The notes: generated from the letters alone by a model not told the origin. Counted from the stretch's first letter, positions 17,214 to 26,654 are shown. The stretch: 64,000 bases of DNA from Phycisphaerae bacterium (GCA_019636475.1 JAHBXN010000002.1:310001-374000), one strand, 5' to 3'. Numbers and translations: made by a program.

Positions 17214-18533
17214 TCAGACTCGGGCGGTTCCGGGTTCTGCGATGTGTCTTGGTGCGCGAATGCCCGGCATGACCAGTACGAAAATCGCAGCCGCCACGAT
17301 TGACGCGTAAAAACAAGAGAACCACAGCGTTTGGCCGCCAAACTTATCCAGCATGTAGCCGCCCGCCGGGGCGCCGAACATCATGGCGGCCGACCAGGAC
17401 ATCGTGAAAACACCCATGTATCGCGCCCGCATCGACACCGGCGCGAGATCGGCAATGACTGCCTGCGTGAACGGGGCCTGCATGAGTTCGGCTGCCGTCC
17501 AGATCACGACGGTAGCGGCGAAATGAATGCCTGTTTTCGCGAAAGCCGTCAGTCCGAAGCCAATTCCGAGAATCACCGCGCCGATGGCGATCACCTTCAT
17601 TCGCTCGAACCGTGAGAAAAGGGAGGTCATCGGCAACTGGAAGATGACGATCAAGATGCCGTTCATTCCAACGAGCCAACCGTACTCATCCGGTCCGAAT
17701 CCCAGCGACTTCAGGTGCAGCGGCAGGGTTGACATGCTTTGCATGAAGATCACCGCGCCGATGAATGAGCCCAGACAATATCCGAGGAACGCCCAATCGC
17801 GCGCGATGTGCGCAGCCGCGACAGCCACGGAGACGCGGGGAATATCAGTCGGATCCGACACCGGCGGCGCCGGGGCGGATGCACTCCCTTCACTGGAACC
17901 CACCTGAGCTTCGCCCGGGCATCCGGCTATGCGAGCGATGCCGCCCCCCGCGATCGTCTCGCGCTTCGGCATGCTCTCGCGAATCAGAATCAGGATGATC
18001 AAGCCGTAGGTCAGCGTCGTTGCGGCGTCGCCCAGAAACAGGAGCACAAACGAGTGCTTCGCGAGCGTACCACCGATGGCCGCGCCGCAGGCAAACCCGA
18101 GATTGATGGCGATATAAAGCAATCCGAACGCCAGTCCGCGCTGATCGGGACGTGTGATATCACTGATCATCGCGGACGTGGCAGGACGGTACATGTCCAT
18201 GATCATGGCATACATGAGAATCGCGACGACCATGACGACGCGACTGGAGATCAGGGGAAACGCGGCGAGGATCAGTGAGCCGGTGATCAGACTGAACACC
18301 ATCACCCGCTTCCGGCCGAATTGATCGGCGAATTGCCCGCCAAACAGCGCGCCGCAAAGTGATCCGAATCCGAAAACGCCGATGCAGAAGGTGGCGAATC
18401 TCGGGCCGAATCCAAGCCGGTCCCCGACATAAATCGTCAGAAACATCAGCAGGAACGACCCGGCACGATTGATGAGCGTTCCGAGGCAGAGGATGTGAAC
18501 GGTTCGCGGCAGTTCCAGGTAAGGACCAAGCAT
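17214..18533 (-). CDS. MFS transporter
   Basis: A 439-residue protein with about 12 membrane segments and a central cytoplasmic loop rich in Ala, Pro and Ser. Loop motif A-like sequence is present after TM2 (GGQFADQFGRKRVMVFSL), which identifies the major facilitator superfamily. It is a multidrug-type or DHA1-like transporter by appearance; the substrate is unknown. It sits 45 bases downstream of selD and upstream of rlmI, so it may be co-transcribed with them. Export of a small metabolite linked to the neighbours is possible but not shown. Confidence 0.8.
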   Translation of the reverse strand: MLGPYLELPRTVHILCLGTLINRAGSFLLMFLTIYVGDRLGFGPRFATFCIGVFGFGSLCGALFGGQFADQFGRKRVMVFSLITGSLILAAFPLISSRVVMVVAILMYAMIMDMYRPATSAMISDITRPDQRGLAFGLLYIAINLGFACGAAIGGTLAKHSFVLLFLGDAATTLTYGLIILILIRESMPKRETIAGGGIARIAGCPGEAQVGSSEGSASAPAPPVSDPTDIPRVSVAVAAAHIARDWAFLGYCLGSFIGAVIFMQSMSTLPLHLKSLGFGPDEYGWLVGMNGILIVIFQLPMTSLFSRFERMKVIAIGAVILGIGFGLTAFAKTGIHFAATVVIWTAAELMQAPFTQAVIADLAPVSMRARYMGVFTMSWSAAMMFGAPAGGYMLDKFGGQTLWFSCFYASIVAAAIFVLVMPGIRAPRHIAEPGTARV

Positions 18534-18578
18534 CGGGCGGGATTGTATCGGTCGCGAATGGAACGGAAAGTGCCGTCC

Positions 18579-19628
18579 TTAGGCACGCAGCACAACGGCC
18601 GCATCCGATCGAGAAAGCACACGACCAATCGGCATCGCGACCGGCGTCCGACGGCGCTGGAGAGCTTCCACCAGTGCGTCGGCCTTTTCCTCCGGGACGG
18701 CGATGAGCAGGCCGCCAGAGGTCTGTGCGTCGCAAAGCAGCTTGGCCAGCCATGGCGCGACGTCCTCAATGCGAAGTCGATCGGCGAGGTGAGCAATCGT
18801 TCCCTTGTGTGCGCGAGTCAGCACCCCGGCCTCGGCAAGCTCCGCGGCGCGCTGCAGGAGTGGCACGCTGCCGGCATCGATCTCGATGGTGACATTGCCA
18901 GCCTCGGCGATTTCAAATGCGTGACCCACGAGGCCGAAGCCCGTGATGTCAGTCGCCGCATGAGCTCCGATTTCGACCATTGCATCGCGAGCTCCGGCAT
19001 TCAATTCGATCATGACGGAAACGGCTTCGACGAGATCCTCATCCGCAATGCGATCATCCTTTCGAGCGGTGGTCAACGTTCCGCTGCCGATCGGCTTGGT
19101 GAGGATCAGCACATCGCCCGGCCTGGCACCGGCGTTCGTGAAGATGCAACGGGGATCGACCCAGCCTGTCACCGATATGCCGAATTTCACTTCCGCATCG
19201 CGCACGCTGTGGCCACCGACAATGACCGCGCCGGCCTCGGCGCACCGTTCGCCGCCGCCTCGCAGAATCTCCATCAGCATCTCAAGCGGCAGTTCCTTGT
19301 CGGGGAAGCAGACGATGTTCATGGCCGTGAGCGGCAGGCCGCCCATTGCATAGACATCGGACAGCGCGTTGGCCGCGGCAATCCGGCCAAAAGTGAACGG
19401 GTCGTCGACCAGAGGCGGAAAGAAATCGAGGGTCTGAACGAGCGCGTAATCCTCCCGTATGCGGAACACGCCCGCATCATCGAAGTGCTCATGCCCGACA
19501 AGCAGGTCAGGATGAGCGGACCGCGGCAACTGACGCAGCACGTGCGCCATGGCCTCCACCGGGAGCTTGCCGGCTCAACCCGCGCAGTTGGCGTAGGCGG
19601 TCAGTCGTTTTTTTCGAGAAGGCGTCAT
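18579..19628 (-). CDS. selD: Selenide, water dikinase with catalytic selenocysteine (UGA)
   Basis: Makes selenophosphate from selenide and ATP, the selenium donor for selenocysteine. With UGA at 19575-19577 read as selenocysteine the protein has 349 residues. It begins at the ATG at 19628 and contains LTAYANCAGUAGK. E. coli SelD has LTQYSHGAGCGCK at the same place, so Sec18 falls on the catalytic Cys17. Downstream are the normal SelD motifs: TLDFFPPLVDDPFTFGRIAA, NALSDVYAMGG, GGHSVRDAE, TKPIGSGTLTTA, ATDITGFGLVGHA and DAQTSGGLL. A reading that starts after the UGA (GTG at 19559) loses the active residue. A hairpin follows the UGA directly (19546-19574). The gene lies 71 bases after the BNR-repeat gene and 45 before the MFS gene. 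Confidence 0.9.
19546..19574 (-). promoter_or_regulatory. selD: Possible bacterial SECIS hairpin in selD
   Basis: Immediately after the UGA codon, CTCC (19562-19565) pairs with GGAG (19554-19557) around a CGGT loop, GGC pairs with GCC below, and GCC with GGC below that. There is a 3-base bulge on one side and a 2-base bulge on the other. A guanine-containing apical loop near the UGA is what SelB recognises. The loop starts about 13 bases from the UGA, slightly close for a typical bSECIS, so the exact fold needs a computed prediction. Confidence 0.5.
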
Positions 19629-19699
19629 GCCTGAATTGTATCGGGCTTCGGGGATTTTGCGAAACGAATGACGAGCCGGCGCAGGCTGCGCACCGCGAT

Positions 19700-20812
19700 T
19701 CACGCCATTCGCACGGAGTGAACCGGCGCGAGATGGGCTGACAGCATCCGCCAATGGTCGCCCACGTCATCGCTGACAAAAAGCGAGCCGGTGGTGGTGC
19801 CAAAGCTTAGGCACCTACCGGTAGCGTCCACGTCCAGGGCGTGGCGATAGACGATGTCGTACGCATGTTCGGACGGCAGGCCGGCTGAGAGCACATCGAA
19901 GGTTCGACCGCCATCTCGAGTCCGCGTTACAACGAGCCTGCCATCGACGGGAATTCGCTTTTCGTCACTCATGGCCGGCACGAACCACGCCGTATCCCCG
20001 TGGGCCGGGTGCACCGCACAGGCAAATCCAAACCCGCTGACGCCCGGCGAGACTTCATGCCACGAGGCGGCACCGTCAGTCGAACGAAAGATCCCATTGT
20101 GATGCTGGGTCCACATGTAATCCGGAGCGGCCGGACACCCGACCACAATGTGAGGATCCTGCGTGTTGGGGTCATTTGCCAGTTCGGGCGGCATGTAGGC
20201 CGCCCTCATGCCGGTCGCGCGGCACTCCCACGTCTCGCCGCCATCGGTTGTCTGCCACACGCCTCCGCAGGAGATGCCGACCGTGACGCGGCGCGAGTCT
20301 CTCGGATCGACCAGGATCGAATGAATTCCGGGAAAATCGTAGCCGCCGCCAAACCAGTGCTTTCTCGCGGGATTTTCCCAGAGCGACTGCACAAGTTGCC
20401 ACGTCGCTCCGCGGTCGGTCGAGCGGAATAGCCCGCCCGGAATCGTGCCGCACCAGAGCAGTCTCGGCTGATCCATGCCGCCGGGCGCGAGCACCCAGAT
20501 CAGGTCGAGCTTCCAGGGAATCTCTATTTGGCGAGCCGGACAGACATCCGGCGATTTGCCGCCGGGTGGCTCGGGATACTGTGGGACGCCGATTTCCTCC
20601 CACGACGCGCCACGGTCGTCGGATCGGTGCATTTTCCCGCCGAAGTGGCCATGTTTCAGTGCGGCATAGAGCGCGCCGTCCCGCGGATCGACCATCGCGA
20701 ACACAACGTTGTCGCCGAGAAACGCCGTCTTCGAAATCTGAAATGCCCCGCCCGCGGCACGTTCGTAAATCATGAGCCCTTTTCGGGTTGCGACAAGAAT
20801 TCGACCACTCAT
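19700..20812 (-). CDS. BNR/sialidase-like repeat protein
   Basis: A 370-residue protein starting GRILVATRKGLMIYER and made of repeated blades with Asp-box (BNR) motifs: HRSDDRGASWEEI, FRSTDRGATWQLV, WQTTDGGETWECR, FRSTDGAASWHEV and TRTRDGGRTFDVL. This is the beta-propeller fold of exo-sialidases and photosystem-assembly/VPS10-like proteins. The catalytic residues of true sialidases (Arg triad) are not evident, and no signal peptide is visible, so it is probably cytoplasmic and may not be a glycosidase. The ATG at 20812 has GGAG upstream, and a longer frame to 20920 overlaps the preceding gene. It lies 77 bases after the MoaD-like gene. Confidence 0.8.
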   Translation of the reverse strand: MSGRILVATRKGLMIYERAAGGAFQISKTAFLGDNVVFAMVDPRDGALYAALKHGHFGGKMHRSDDRGASWEEIGVPQYPEPPGGKSPDVCPARQIEIPWKLDLIWVLAPGGMDQPRLLWCGTIPGGLFRSTDRGATWQLVQSLWENPARKHWFGGGYDFPGIHSILVDPRDSRRVTVGISCGGVWQTTDGGETWECRATGMRAAYMPPELANDPNTQDPHIVVGCPAAPDYMWTQHHNGIFRSTDGAASWHEVSPGVSGFGFACAVHPAHGDTAWFVPAMSDEKRIPVDGRLVVTRTRDGGRTFDVLSAGLPSEHAYDIVYRHALDVDATGRCLSFGTTTGSLFVSDDVGDHWRMLSAHLAPVHSVRMA

Positions 20813-20889
20813 CTGATTCGCTCCGGTTGAATCTCCCCACGCCACCGGCACGGCAAGCAGATTGCCGATGCCATGAATCGCACCCGATG

Positions 20890-21159
20890 TCACCCGCCCG
20901 ACAGCGCCTGCATCACGCACACCGCACTATCCGGCCCGACGGGATCGCTCAACGATCTTCGATCCTTCACAGTTCTGCCATCCACAAAGATGACCATGTG
21001 ACTGCGCAAATCGCCATGCTCGTCAAGCACATAGCCGCGTGCACGCTCGTTTTCGATGAACACCCGATCGAGCACTTCGCGGACGGTCCGCCCCTCCACA
21101 TCGCAAGGCGGACAGTTCACATGCCTCTGAATGTTCTGCGTAAAGCTGACTCGGGCCAT
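20890..21159 (-). CDS. MoaD/ThiS-like ubiquitin-fold sulfur carrier
   Basis: An 89-residue protein of the beta-grasp family. It shows the spaced pattern VSFTQNIQRHV, EGRTVREVLDRVF, HMVIFVDGRTV and PDSAVCVMQALSGG. The C-terminal Gly-Gly is intact, as needed for adenylation by a MoeB/ThiF-type enzyme and thiocarboxylate formation. It lacks the pathway partners moaE or thiG in this window, so its sulfur acceptor cannot be named. It lies between lon (71 bases upstream) and the BNR-repeat gene. Similar proteins often sit next to a BNR propeller gene in Planctomycetota and actinobacteria, to my recollection. Confidence 0.8.
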   Translation of the reverse strand: MARVSFTQNIQRHVNCPPCDVEGRTVREVLDRVFIENERARGYVLDEHGDLRSHMVIFVDGRTVKDRRSLSDPVGPDSAVCVMQALSGG

Positions 21160-21229
21160 TGGGTGTTCATGGTCAATCCGCGACGGCCGCCGATCGCCGC
21201 AGGAGCTCTAACAATCCACGAATCCATCG

Positions 21230-23809
21230 CTATCGGGCCGCGGCTTTCTTCTTCCGTTTCGACGCGGTGCGCTTCGAGCCAGACTTTCGTTCACGCTTGC
21301 CGGCGGTCCGCTTCGGTGTCGATTCCCGAAGCGCGGCCGCAAGCACGTCGTCGACGTTCTTCACGGCGACAAATTGAATCTGGTCGCGAATCTCAGCGGG
21401 AATATCGACGAGGTCCTTCAAATTACGGTCCGGGATAATGACCGTTTTGATGCCTGCATAGTGCGCCGCGAGCGCCTTCTCCTTCAGACCGCCGATGGGC
21501 AGGACAAGCCCGCGCAGCGTCACCTCGCCGGTCATCGCGACGTCGCTTCGGCATGGCCGACTCGTCAGTAAAGAAACAAGTGCCGTGAACATGGCAATAC
21601 CGGCAGACGGACCGTCCTTCGGGATCGCTCCCGCAGGCACGTGCACATGGATGTCCTGCTTGAGCAAAGCGTGCGGATCCACGCCGTATTTCGCGGCATT
21701 CGTGCGCAGCAGGCTTAGCGCCGCGTGAACGCTCTCGCGCATGACTTCACCGAGCTGGCCGGTCAACTGGAGATTCCCGCGGCCTTCCATGGCCGTGGCT
21801 TCGACGAAAAGCAGCACACCGCCGACCGGCGTCCACGCCAGGCCGGTCACGACGCCGGGCGTGCTTGTTCGAAGGGCGATTTCGTGTTCGAATTTCGTCG
21901 GACCGAGAAATTTCTCCACGTCCGCCCGCCCGATCTTCGTCGGCGGTTTTTTGTCCTGCGCGATCATCGCTGCCACGGCGCGGCAGATGGAGCCGATCTC
22001 GCGCTCAAGATTGCGCACACCCGCCTCGGTCGTGTAGGAGTCGATGATCAACTCCAGCGCGCCGTCGTCAAACTTCAGTTGACCCGGCTTGAGGCCGCTG
22101 TCCTTCAAGCGCCGCGGCACGAGGTACTTCTTCGCAATCCAGCTCTTATCAAGCTTGGTGTAGCCCGCAATCTCGATGACCTCCATGCGATCCTTCAGCG
22201 CGGGCGGCACCATCTCCATGTAGTTCGCCGTGCAGATGAACATCACGTTCGACAGATCGAACGGAACGCCCAGGTAGTGGTCCTGGAAACTGTTGTTCTG
22301 CGCGGGGTCAAGCACCTCGAGCAGTGCGCTGGCAGGATCGCCACGGGCCGCATCGCTGCCGATCTTGTCAACCTCGTCGATCATGAACACTGGATTGTTC
22401 GATCCCGCCTTGCGAATCTCCTGAACGATTCGGCCGGGAATCGAGCCGATGTAGGTGCGCCGATGGCCGCGAAGCTCCGCTTCGTCCCGAACACCACCGA
22501 CGGACATGCGGATGAAGTTTCGCCCCATTGCGCGGGCAATCGACTGACCAAGTGACGTCTTCCCGACACCAGGCGGACCGGCAAAACAGAGAATCGAACC
22601 GCGACCGGTCGGATTCAGCTTTCGCACGGCGAGAAACTCGAGAATGCGCTTCTTGACTTTATCGAGGTCGTAATGATCCTCGTTCAGGATGCCCTCGGCG
22701 CGAGGAAGATCAAGATTGTCCTCGGTCGCGACCGACCAGGGCAACTCGCTGAGCCACTCCAGATAATCCACGATGCCGCTGAATTCAGGCGAAGCCTGGT
22801 TCATCCGCGCGAGGCGATCCAGTTCCCGCGTGGCCTCCTTCTGAACCGCTTCGGGAAGCTTGGCATTCTCAAGCGCCTCCCGAATACGCTGAACCTCGGC
22901 CTCGCGCCCGTCGACATATCCCAGTTCCTTCTGAATCGCCTGCAATTGCTCGTGCAGATAATATTCTTTCTGCGATTTGTCGATCTGGGATTTGACCTGA
23001 TTGTGAATCTTGTTCGACAACTCAAGAATCTGAAGCTGGCTCGCCAGCGCGGTATTGATCTTCTCCAGTCGATCGCTGACATCAAAGGTCTCGAGAAGTT
23101 CCTGTTTCTGGATCAGACCGAGCGACAGGTTTGCTGCGAGGAAGTCGGCGAGCGCGCCGGGCTTCGATATGTTATTGAGAATCGTCAACGCCTCTTCCGG
23201 CACACCCGGTGTCAAGGCAATGACGCGCTCGGCCAGCCGCTTAGCGGTCTCGACGAGCGCCTCGATTCGGGTTGATTCAACGTGAACATCGTCCCGCGGA
23301 TTGGCCTTTGCGATCAGATACGGCTCAGTCTGTACCAGGTCCTCAATGCCGAACCGCGTCAGGCCATGGACGATGATTGACTGGCTGCCGTCCGCCAGTT
23401 CAAGGCGTTTGAGGATCGCGACGACCGTCCCGACACGATACAGGTCGTCCAGCGCGGGATCCTCCACCTCGCCGCGCTGTTGCGCGACCGCCCCGAGAAT
23501 TTTCGTTCCTTTACTGACCTCCGCGACCAGCCGCTTCGATTTCTCGCGCCCAACGGTGAGCGGAACAATCGTTCCCGGAAACACGACCGTGTCGCGAATC
23601 GGCAGAATCGGCAGCAGCCTGGGGATGCGCGGGCGCTTCGCCGGATCGGATGCGGACTCATCCATCGACGTGGAGATCGTTCCGGAGAGCGGAAGACTGT
23701 CGGGCTGCACATCGTTGTCTTCGTCCACCCCGACCGCGTCGCTGCTCGAGTCGGTGTCGTTCTCGTCGCTCTCGTCGAGATACTTCAGATCGTCTTCGCT
23801 GACGCTCAT
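21230..23809 (-). CDS. lon: ATP-dependent protease Lon
   Basis: An 859-residue cytoplasmic serine protease that degrades misfolded and regulatory proteins. An acidic, Ser/Asp-rich N-terminal extension of about 65 residues is followed by the LAN substrate-binding domain (LLPILPIRDTVVFPGTIVPL), a helical region, and the AAA+ module with Walker A GPPGVGKTS near residue 411. The protease domain has catalytic S735 in DGPSAGIAMF and K778, 43 residues apart as in E. coli Lon. The C-terminus ends in a basic, Lys/Arg/Ser-rich tail of about 35 residues. The ATG at 23809 has GGAG upstream. It is the first gene of the minus-strand run that continues through selD. Confidence 0.95.
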   Translation of the reverse strand: MSVSEDDLKYLDESDENDTDSSSDAVGVDEDNDVQPDSLPLSGTISTSMDESASDPAKRPRIPRLLPILPIRDTVVFPGTIVPLTVGREKSKRLVAEVSKGTKILGAVAQQRGEVEDPALDDLYRVGTVVAILKRLELADGSQSIIVHGLTRFGIEDLVQTEPYLIAKANPRDDVHVESTRIEALVETAKRLAERVIALTPGVPEEALTILNNISKPGALADFLAANLSLGLIQKQELLETFDVSDRLEKINTALASQLQILELSNKIHNQVKSQIDKSQKEYYLHEQLQAIQKELGYVDGREAEVQRIREALENAKLPEAVQKEATRELDRLARMNQASPEFSGIVDYLEWLSELPWSVATEDNLDLPRAEGILNEDHYDLDKVKKRILEFLAVRKLNPTGRGSILCFAGPPGVGKTSLGQSIARAMGRNFIRMSVGGVRDEAELRGHRRTYIGSIPGRIVQEIRKAGSNNPVFMIDEVDKIGSDAARGDPASALLEVLDPAQNNSFQDHYLGVPFDLSNVMFICTANYMEMVPPALKDRMEVIEIAGYTKLDKSWIAKKYLVPRRLKDSGLKPGQLKFDDGALELIIDSYTTEAGVRNLEREIGSICRAVAAMIAQDKKPPTKIGRADVEKFLGPTKFEHEIALRTSTPGVVTGLAWTPVGGVLLFVEATAMEGRGNLQLTGQLGEVMRESVHAALSLLRTNAAKYGVDPHALLKQDIHVHVPAGAIPKDGPSAGIAMFTALVSLLTSRPCRSDVAMTGEVTLRGLVLPIGGLKEKALAAHYAGIKTVIIPDRNLKDLVDIPAEIRDQIQFVAVKNVDDVLAAALRESTPKRTAGKRERKSGSKRTASKRKKKAAAR

Positions 23810-24003
23810 GAGTCACTCCATGTGAAATCCAGCGTGACACCGAAACGGCCGATCTTGTCGATGGCGAACTGCCCTTCGCTCTGCCAGGTGCGGAATTGTA
23901 GCCACGCTTGACAGCCTCGAATAGCGCATTCCGGCAATTGCCGCCGAAAAGCCCGAAGTCGCGCCACGTCAGCATCGTCCGGCATTCGCGGGGCGCTGGT
24001 GAA

Positions 24004-24729
24004 TCAGATCCACTCATTCAGGTCGTCGAGAAGCGCGTCGCTCCGCACAGAAATCACAAATTCGTCCGATGGCGCTACAAGCCGGCGAATTGTCCGAAGC
24101 GCGTCGCGCTGGGCCGGGGTTATGCCGCCGACGATACGGATTGCAAAAAGCCGGCGTCCGAGGGAATTCACCCAATCGGTCGGGCGCGATGTAACGGACG
24201 GATCATTCAGGCACACGCAGCCACCAACCCACGCTGAGTTGCAGTCATCAATGAACTCACGCGCCATGGCGGGCGTGCCCAGCATCTCATGGCCGACTGA
24301 CACCGCGATCCGCAAGCCAAGCATTTCGGCGTCGAATCGAATCGCCTGCAATACGCGCAGCAGATTCGCATGCTCGTCCTCGATCCGCCGACCCCCGTCG
24401 CTCGCGGCATCCAGTCGCGGCTCGCGAACTATCAGCATTCGAAAGCCCGCTTCGGCCGCCGTTCGCACCCATTCGATCGCGTGGGTCGCCTGCGGTGGAA
24501 ATGGATGCGGCGCGGCAGTGCCCCGCGGCATCGCCAGATGAGTCGGCATCACGATCGCGGCTCCGGGCATAACCGACGCCGCCCGCAAACGCTGCGACGC
24601 CTGTCGTAGTCGATCGACCACCCGGGCCGTGGATGCTTCATCAAATCGAACCGATGCGCCGGCCGATGTGAAGCGACCCACCTGCACGGATTCGGATTCG
24701 CTGAATTCAATGAACGCCTGGCTCGACAT
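24004..24729 (-). CDS. Hypothetical protein, TIM-barrel-like
   Basis: A 241-residue cytoplasmic protein of unrecognised family. Alternating strands and helices (AAIVMPTHLAMP, FRMLIVREPRLD, LRIAVSVGHEMLG, WVGGCVCLNDPSV, FAIRIVGGITP, DEFVISVRS) and the residues on strand ends suggest a sugar-isomerase-like barrel, but no metal-binding set is clear. The ATG at 24729 was chosen because a purine-rich site lies before it; a longer frame to 24858 runs into the region upstream of mnmA. It is divergent from mnmA. The role is unknown. Confidence 0.6.
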   Translation of the reverse strand: MSSQAFIEFSESESVQVGRFTSAGASVRFDEASTARVVDRLRQASQRLRAASVMPGAAIVMPTHLAMPRGTAAPHPFPPQATHAIEWVRTAAEAGFRMLIVREPRLDAASDGGRRIEDEHANLLRVLQAIRFDAEMLGLRIAVSVGHEMLGTPAMAREFIDDCNSAWVGGCVCLNDPSVTSRPTDWVNSLGRRLFAIRIVGGITPAQRDALRTIRRLVAPSDEFVISVRSDALLDDLNEWI

Positions 24730-24882
24730 CACACCCCGAGAACCCTGCTCCGCATGGCATGTTCGGACCGGAACCGCCCCGCTCCGACAAAACGGGGCGT
24801 TTGCATTCACGAGCGGCCGAAAAACAGCGGCCATTCGCGCTTCGCATTGCCCCGCCACTTCTCGCTAACTAAACTAAAACCC

Positions 24883-26055
24883 ATGGAATCACGCCGAAGG
24901 ATTCTCGTCGCCATGAGCGGCGGTGTCGATAGCAGCGTAGCCGCGTGCCTGCTCCGCGAGCGAGGCTTCGATGTCGTCGGTGTTTTCATGCGCCTCGGCG
25001 CGGAAAATCAGGTGGCAGGCAGCCCGGCGACCGTTGGGGCGAATTGTGCAACGGGCAACGACCGGACCATCTCACTTCCGATCGCCAGTGGACAGAGCGA
25101 CGATTCCGGCGGTCACGCAAAGTCCAAGGGCTGCTGCTCCGCCGCTGACGCAACCGATGCCCGAGCCGTCGCCGGCCGACTGGGCATTCCATTCTACGCA
25201 CTGAATTTCGAAAAGGACTTCGGACGGCTCGTCGACTATTTCGTCGAGGAATATGCCAACGCCCGCACGCCGAACCCCTGCGTGCGATGCAATCAATGGC
25301 TCAAATTCGGCAAACTCGTGGAATACGCCCGGGTGGTGGATGCATCAATGATTGCCACGGGTCATTACGCGCGGATCGATCATGACGGTCCGCGCTCGCG
25401 GCTGCGGCGGGCCGCATTTCGAGAGAAGGACCAGTCCTACGTCCTGTTCGGCATCGGAGCGGAGACGCTTCGGCAGACGCTCTTCCCGCTGGGTGAAATG
25501 ACCAAGATGGAAGTGCGCGACCACGCCCGCCGCTTCGGGCTCGCGCTGCACGATAAACCGGAATCGCAGGACATCTGCTTTGTCCCCGACGGCGATTACG
25601 CGCGACTTGTCCGATCACGCCGGAGGTCCGCCTTCGTGCCGGGGGAAATTCGGCATGTGGACGGCCGCCTTCTCGGCACGCATGATGGACTCGCAAATTT
25701 CACGATCGGCCAGCGGCGAGGATTGCGGGTCGCGACCGGTTCGCCGATCTATGTCACAGGGCTGGACGCCTCGACCCAGACGGTTTTTGTTGGATCACGT
25801 GACGCCGTCATGTCACCCACTGTGAGCGTTAGCGGTGTCAACTGGCTGATGGAGCCGCCGAAATCGCCGATACGAGCCGATGTTCAGATTCGATACCACC
25901 ATGTCGCCGCGCCGGCCGTGATCCATCCGTGTGCGGAGCCGGGCGCTGTACGGATCGAATTCGACGAACCCCAGGCCGCGGTGACGCCGGGCCAGGCGGC
26001 GGTGTTCTACGCGGGGGATGAGGTCATCGGCGGCGGCTGGATCGAGAGCCGTTGA
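24883..26055 (+). CDS. mnmA: tRNA-specific 2-thiouridylase MnmA
   Basis: A 390-residue cytoplasmic enzyme that forms s2U34 in tRNA for Lys, Glu and Gln. The PP-loop AMSGGVDSSVAACLL lies at the N-terminus. The nucleophilic cysteine is in NPCVRCNQWLKFG, and the second catalytic cysteine is in SQDICFVPDG. The C-terminal beta-barrel includes FTIGQRRGL and VTPGQAAVFY. Between the first and second strands there is an insert of about 45 residues, mostly small and polar with several cysteines, that E. coli MnmA lacks; the usual adenylation segment resumes at CCSAADATDARAVA. The ATG at 24883 is directly before the first strand. It is divergent from the barrel-like gene. Confidence 0.93.
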   Translation: MESRRRILVAMSGGVDSSVAACLLRERGFDVVGVFMRLGAENQVAGSPATVGANCATGNDRTISLPIASGQSDDSGGHAKSKGCCSAADATDARAVAGRLGIPFYALNFEKDFGRLVDYFVEEYANARTPNPCVRCNQWLKFGKLVEYARVVDASMIATGHYARIDHDGPRSRLRRAAFREKDQSYVLFGIGAETLRQTLFPLGEMTKMEVRDHARRFGLALHDKPESQDICFVPDGDYARLVRSRRRSAFVPGEIRHVDGRLLGTHDGLANFTIGQRRGLRVATGSPIYVTGLDASTQTVFVGSRDAVMSPTVSVSGVNWLMEPPKSPIRADVQIRYHHVAAPAVIHPCAEPGAVRIEFDEPQAAVTPGQAAVFYAGDEVIGGGWIESR

Positions 26056-26138
26056 CTCCCGGCGGATTCCGCCTCGCGCCGAGCCATGTCTTTCCAGCTT
26101 CGTCAATGCGAAACGATCGCACGAGTTGACCATGCGTT

Positions 26139-26654
26139 TTAATGACGTGGATCGGCTCGATTCGCAAGTAGCGCCAGCGCGGCCGCCTCGGACTCTGACA
26201 CCCATTTCACCGTCAGGCCGTCTTTCGTGCGATAGAGAACGTTCCGGCCATTTCTGAACAGCGTCGAGTGCGAGTATTCGCAAACAGCCAGCGGGATCGG
26301 CTTATCCGTGCAAGGCCTGGCCCAGTTCGCGTTAAAAAGCAGGTAATGCTGCGGATACCGTCGCGACTCTGTGGCATCGAACCCGCGCCAGATGACGCCG
26401 ACCAGCTCAGGCGCGAGCGTATCAAGTCCCTGATCCTTCGCCATCGAAGCATAGCGGGTCAGGGCCTCCGCACATTCAATGCGCGAAGTCTCACCCCGCT
26501 GCCACGCAACCAGCAGCACCAACAAGGCCAGCCCGAACAGCAGAAGCGAGGCCCGCCGCCAGAAATTCAGTTTCCGCCGAAGCGCAATGGCATGACCCAC
26601 TCGCTGATCCCGGTTGACTTCCGACGCACTGTCCTGACTGGATTCCGGCGGCAT
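26139..26654 (-). CDS. Membrane-anchored hypothetical protein
   Basis: A 171-residue protein with a hydrophilic N-terminus of about 32 residues, one transmembrane helix (ASLLLFGLALLVLLVAW) and a soluble part of about 120 residues that probably faces out. The soluble part has cysteine pairs (IECAEAL, RPCTDK, AVCEYS) and strands such as HYLLFNANWARP and NVLYRTKDGL. I do not recognise the family. It is convergent with mnmA and divergent from the RHH/zinc gene. A single-pass exported domain of unknown role is all that can be said. Confidence 0.6.
   Translation of the reverse strand: MPPESSQDSASEVNRDQRVGHAIALRRKLNFWRRASLLLFGLALLVLLVAWQRGETSRIECAEALTRYASMAKDQGLDTLAPELVGVIWRGFDATESRRYPQHYLLFNANWARPCTDKPIPLAVCEYSHSTLFRNGRNVLYRTKDGLTVKWVSESEAAALALLANRADPRH

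Noticed and set aside
19507-19803. A 98-residue minus-strand frame overlapping the selD N-terminus
   Set aside because: It is in another frame, has no family, and the selenocysteine reading of selD explains the region.
21725-22555. A 276-residue plus-strand frame antisense to lon
   Set aside because: Lon is certain on the other strand. The antisense product has no recognisable domain.
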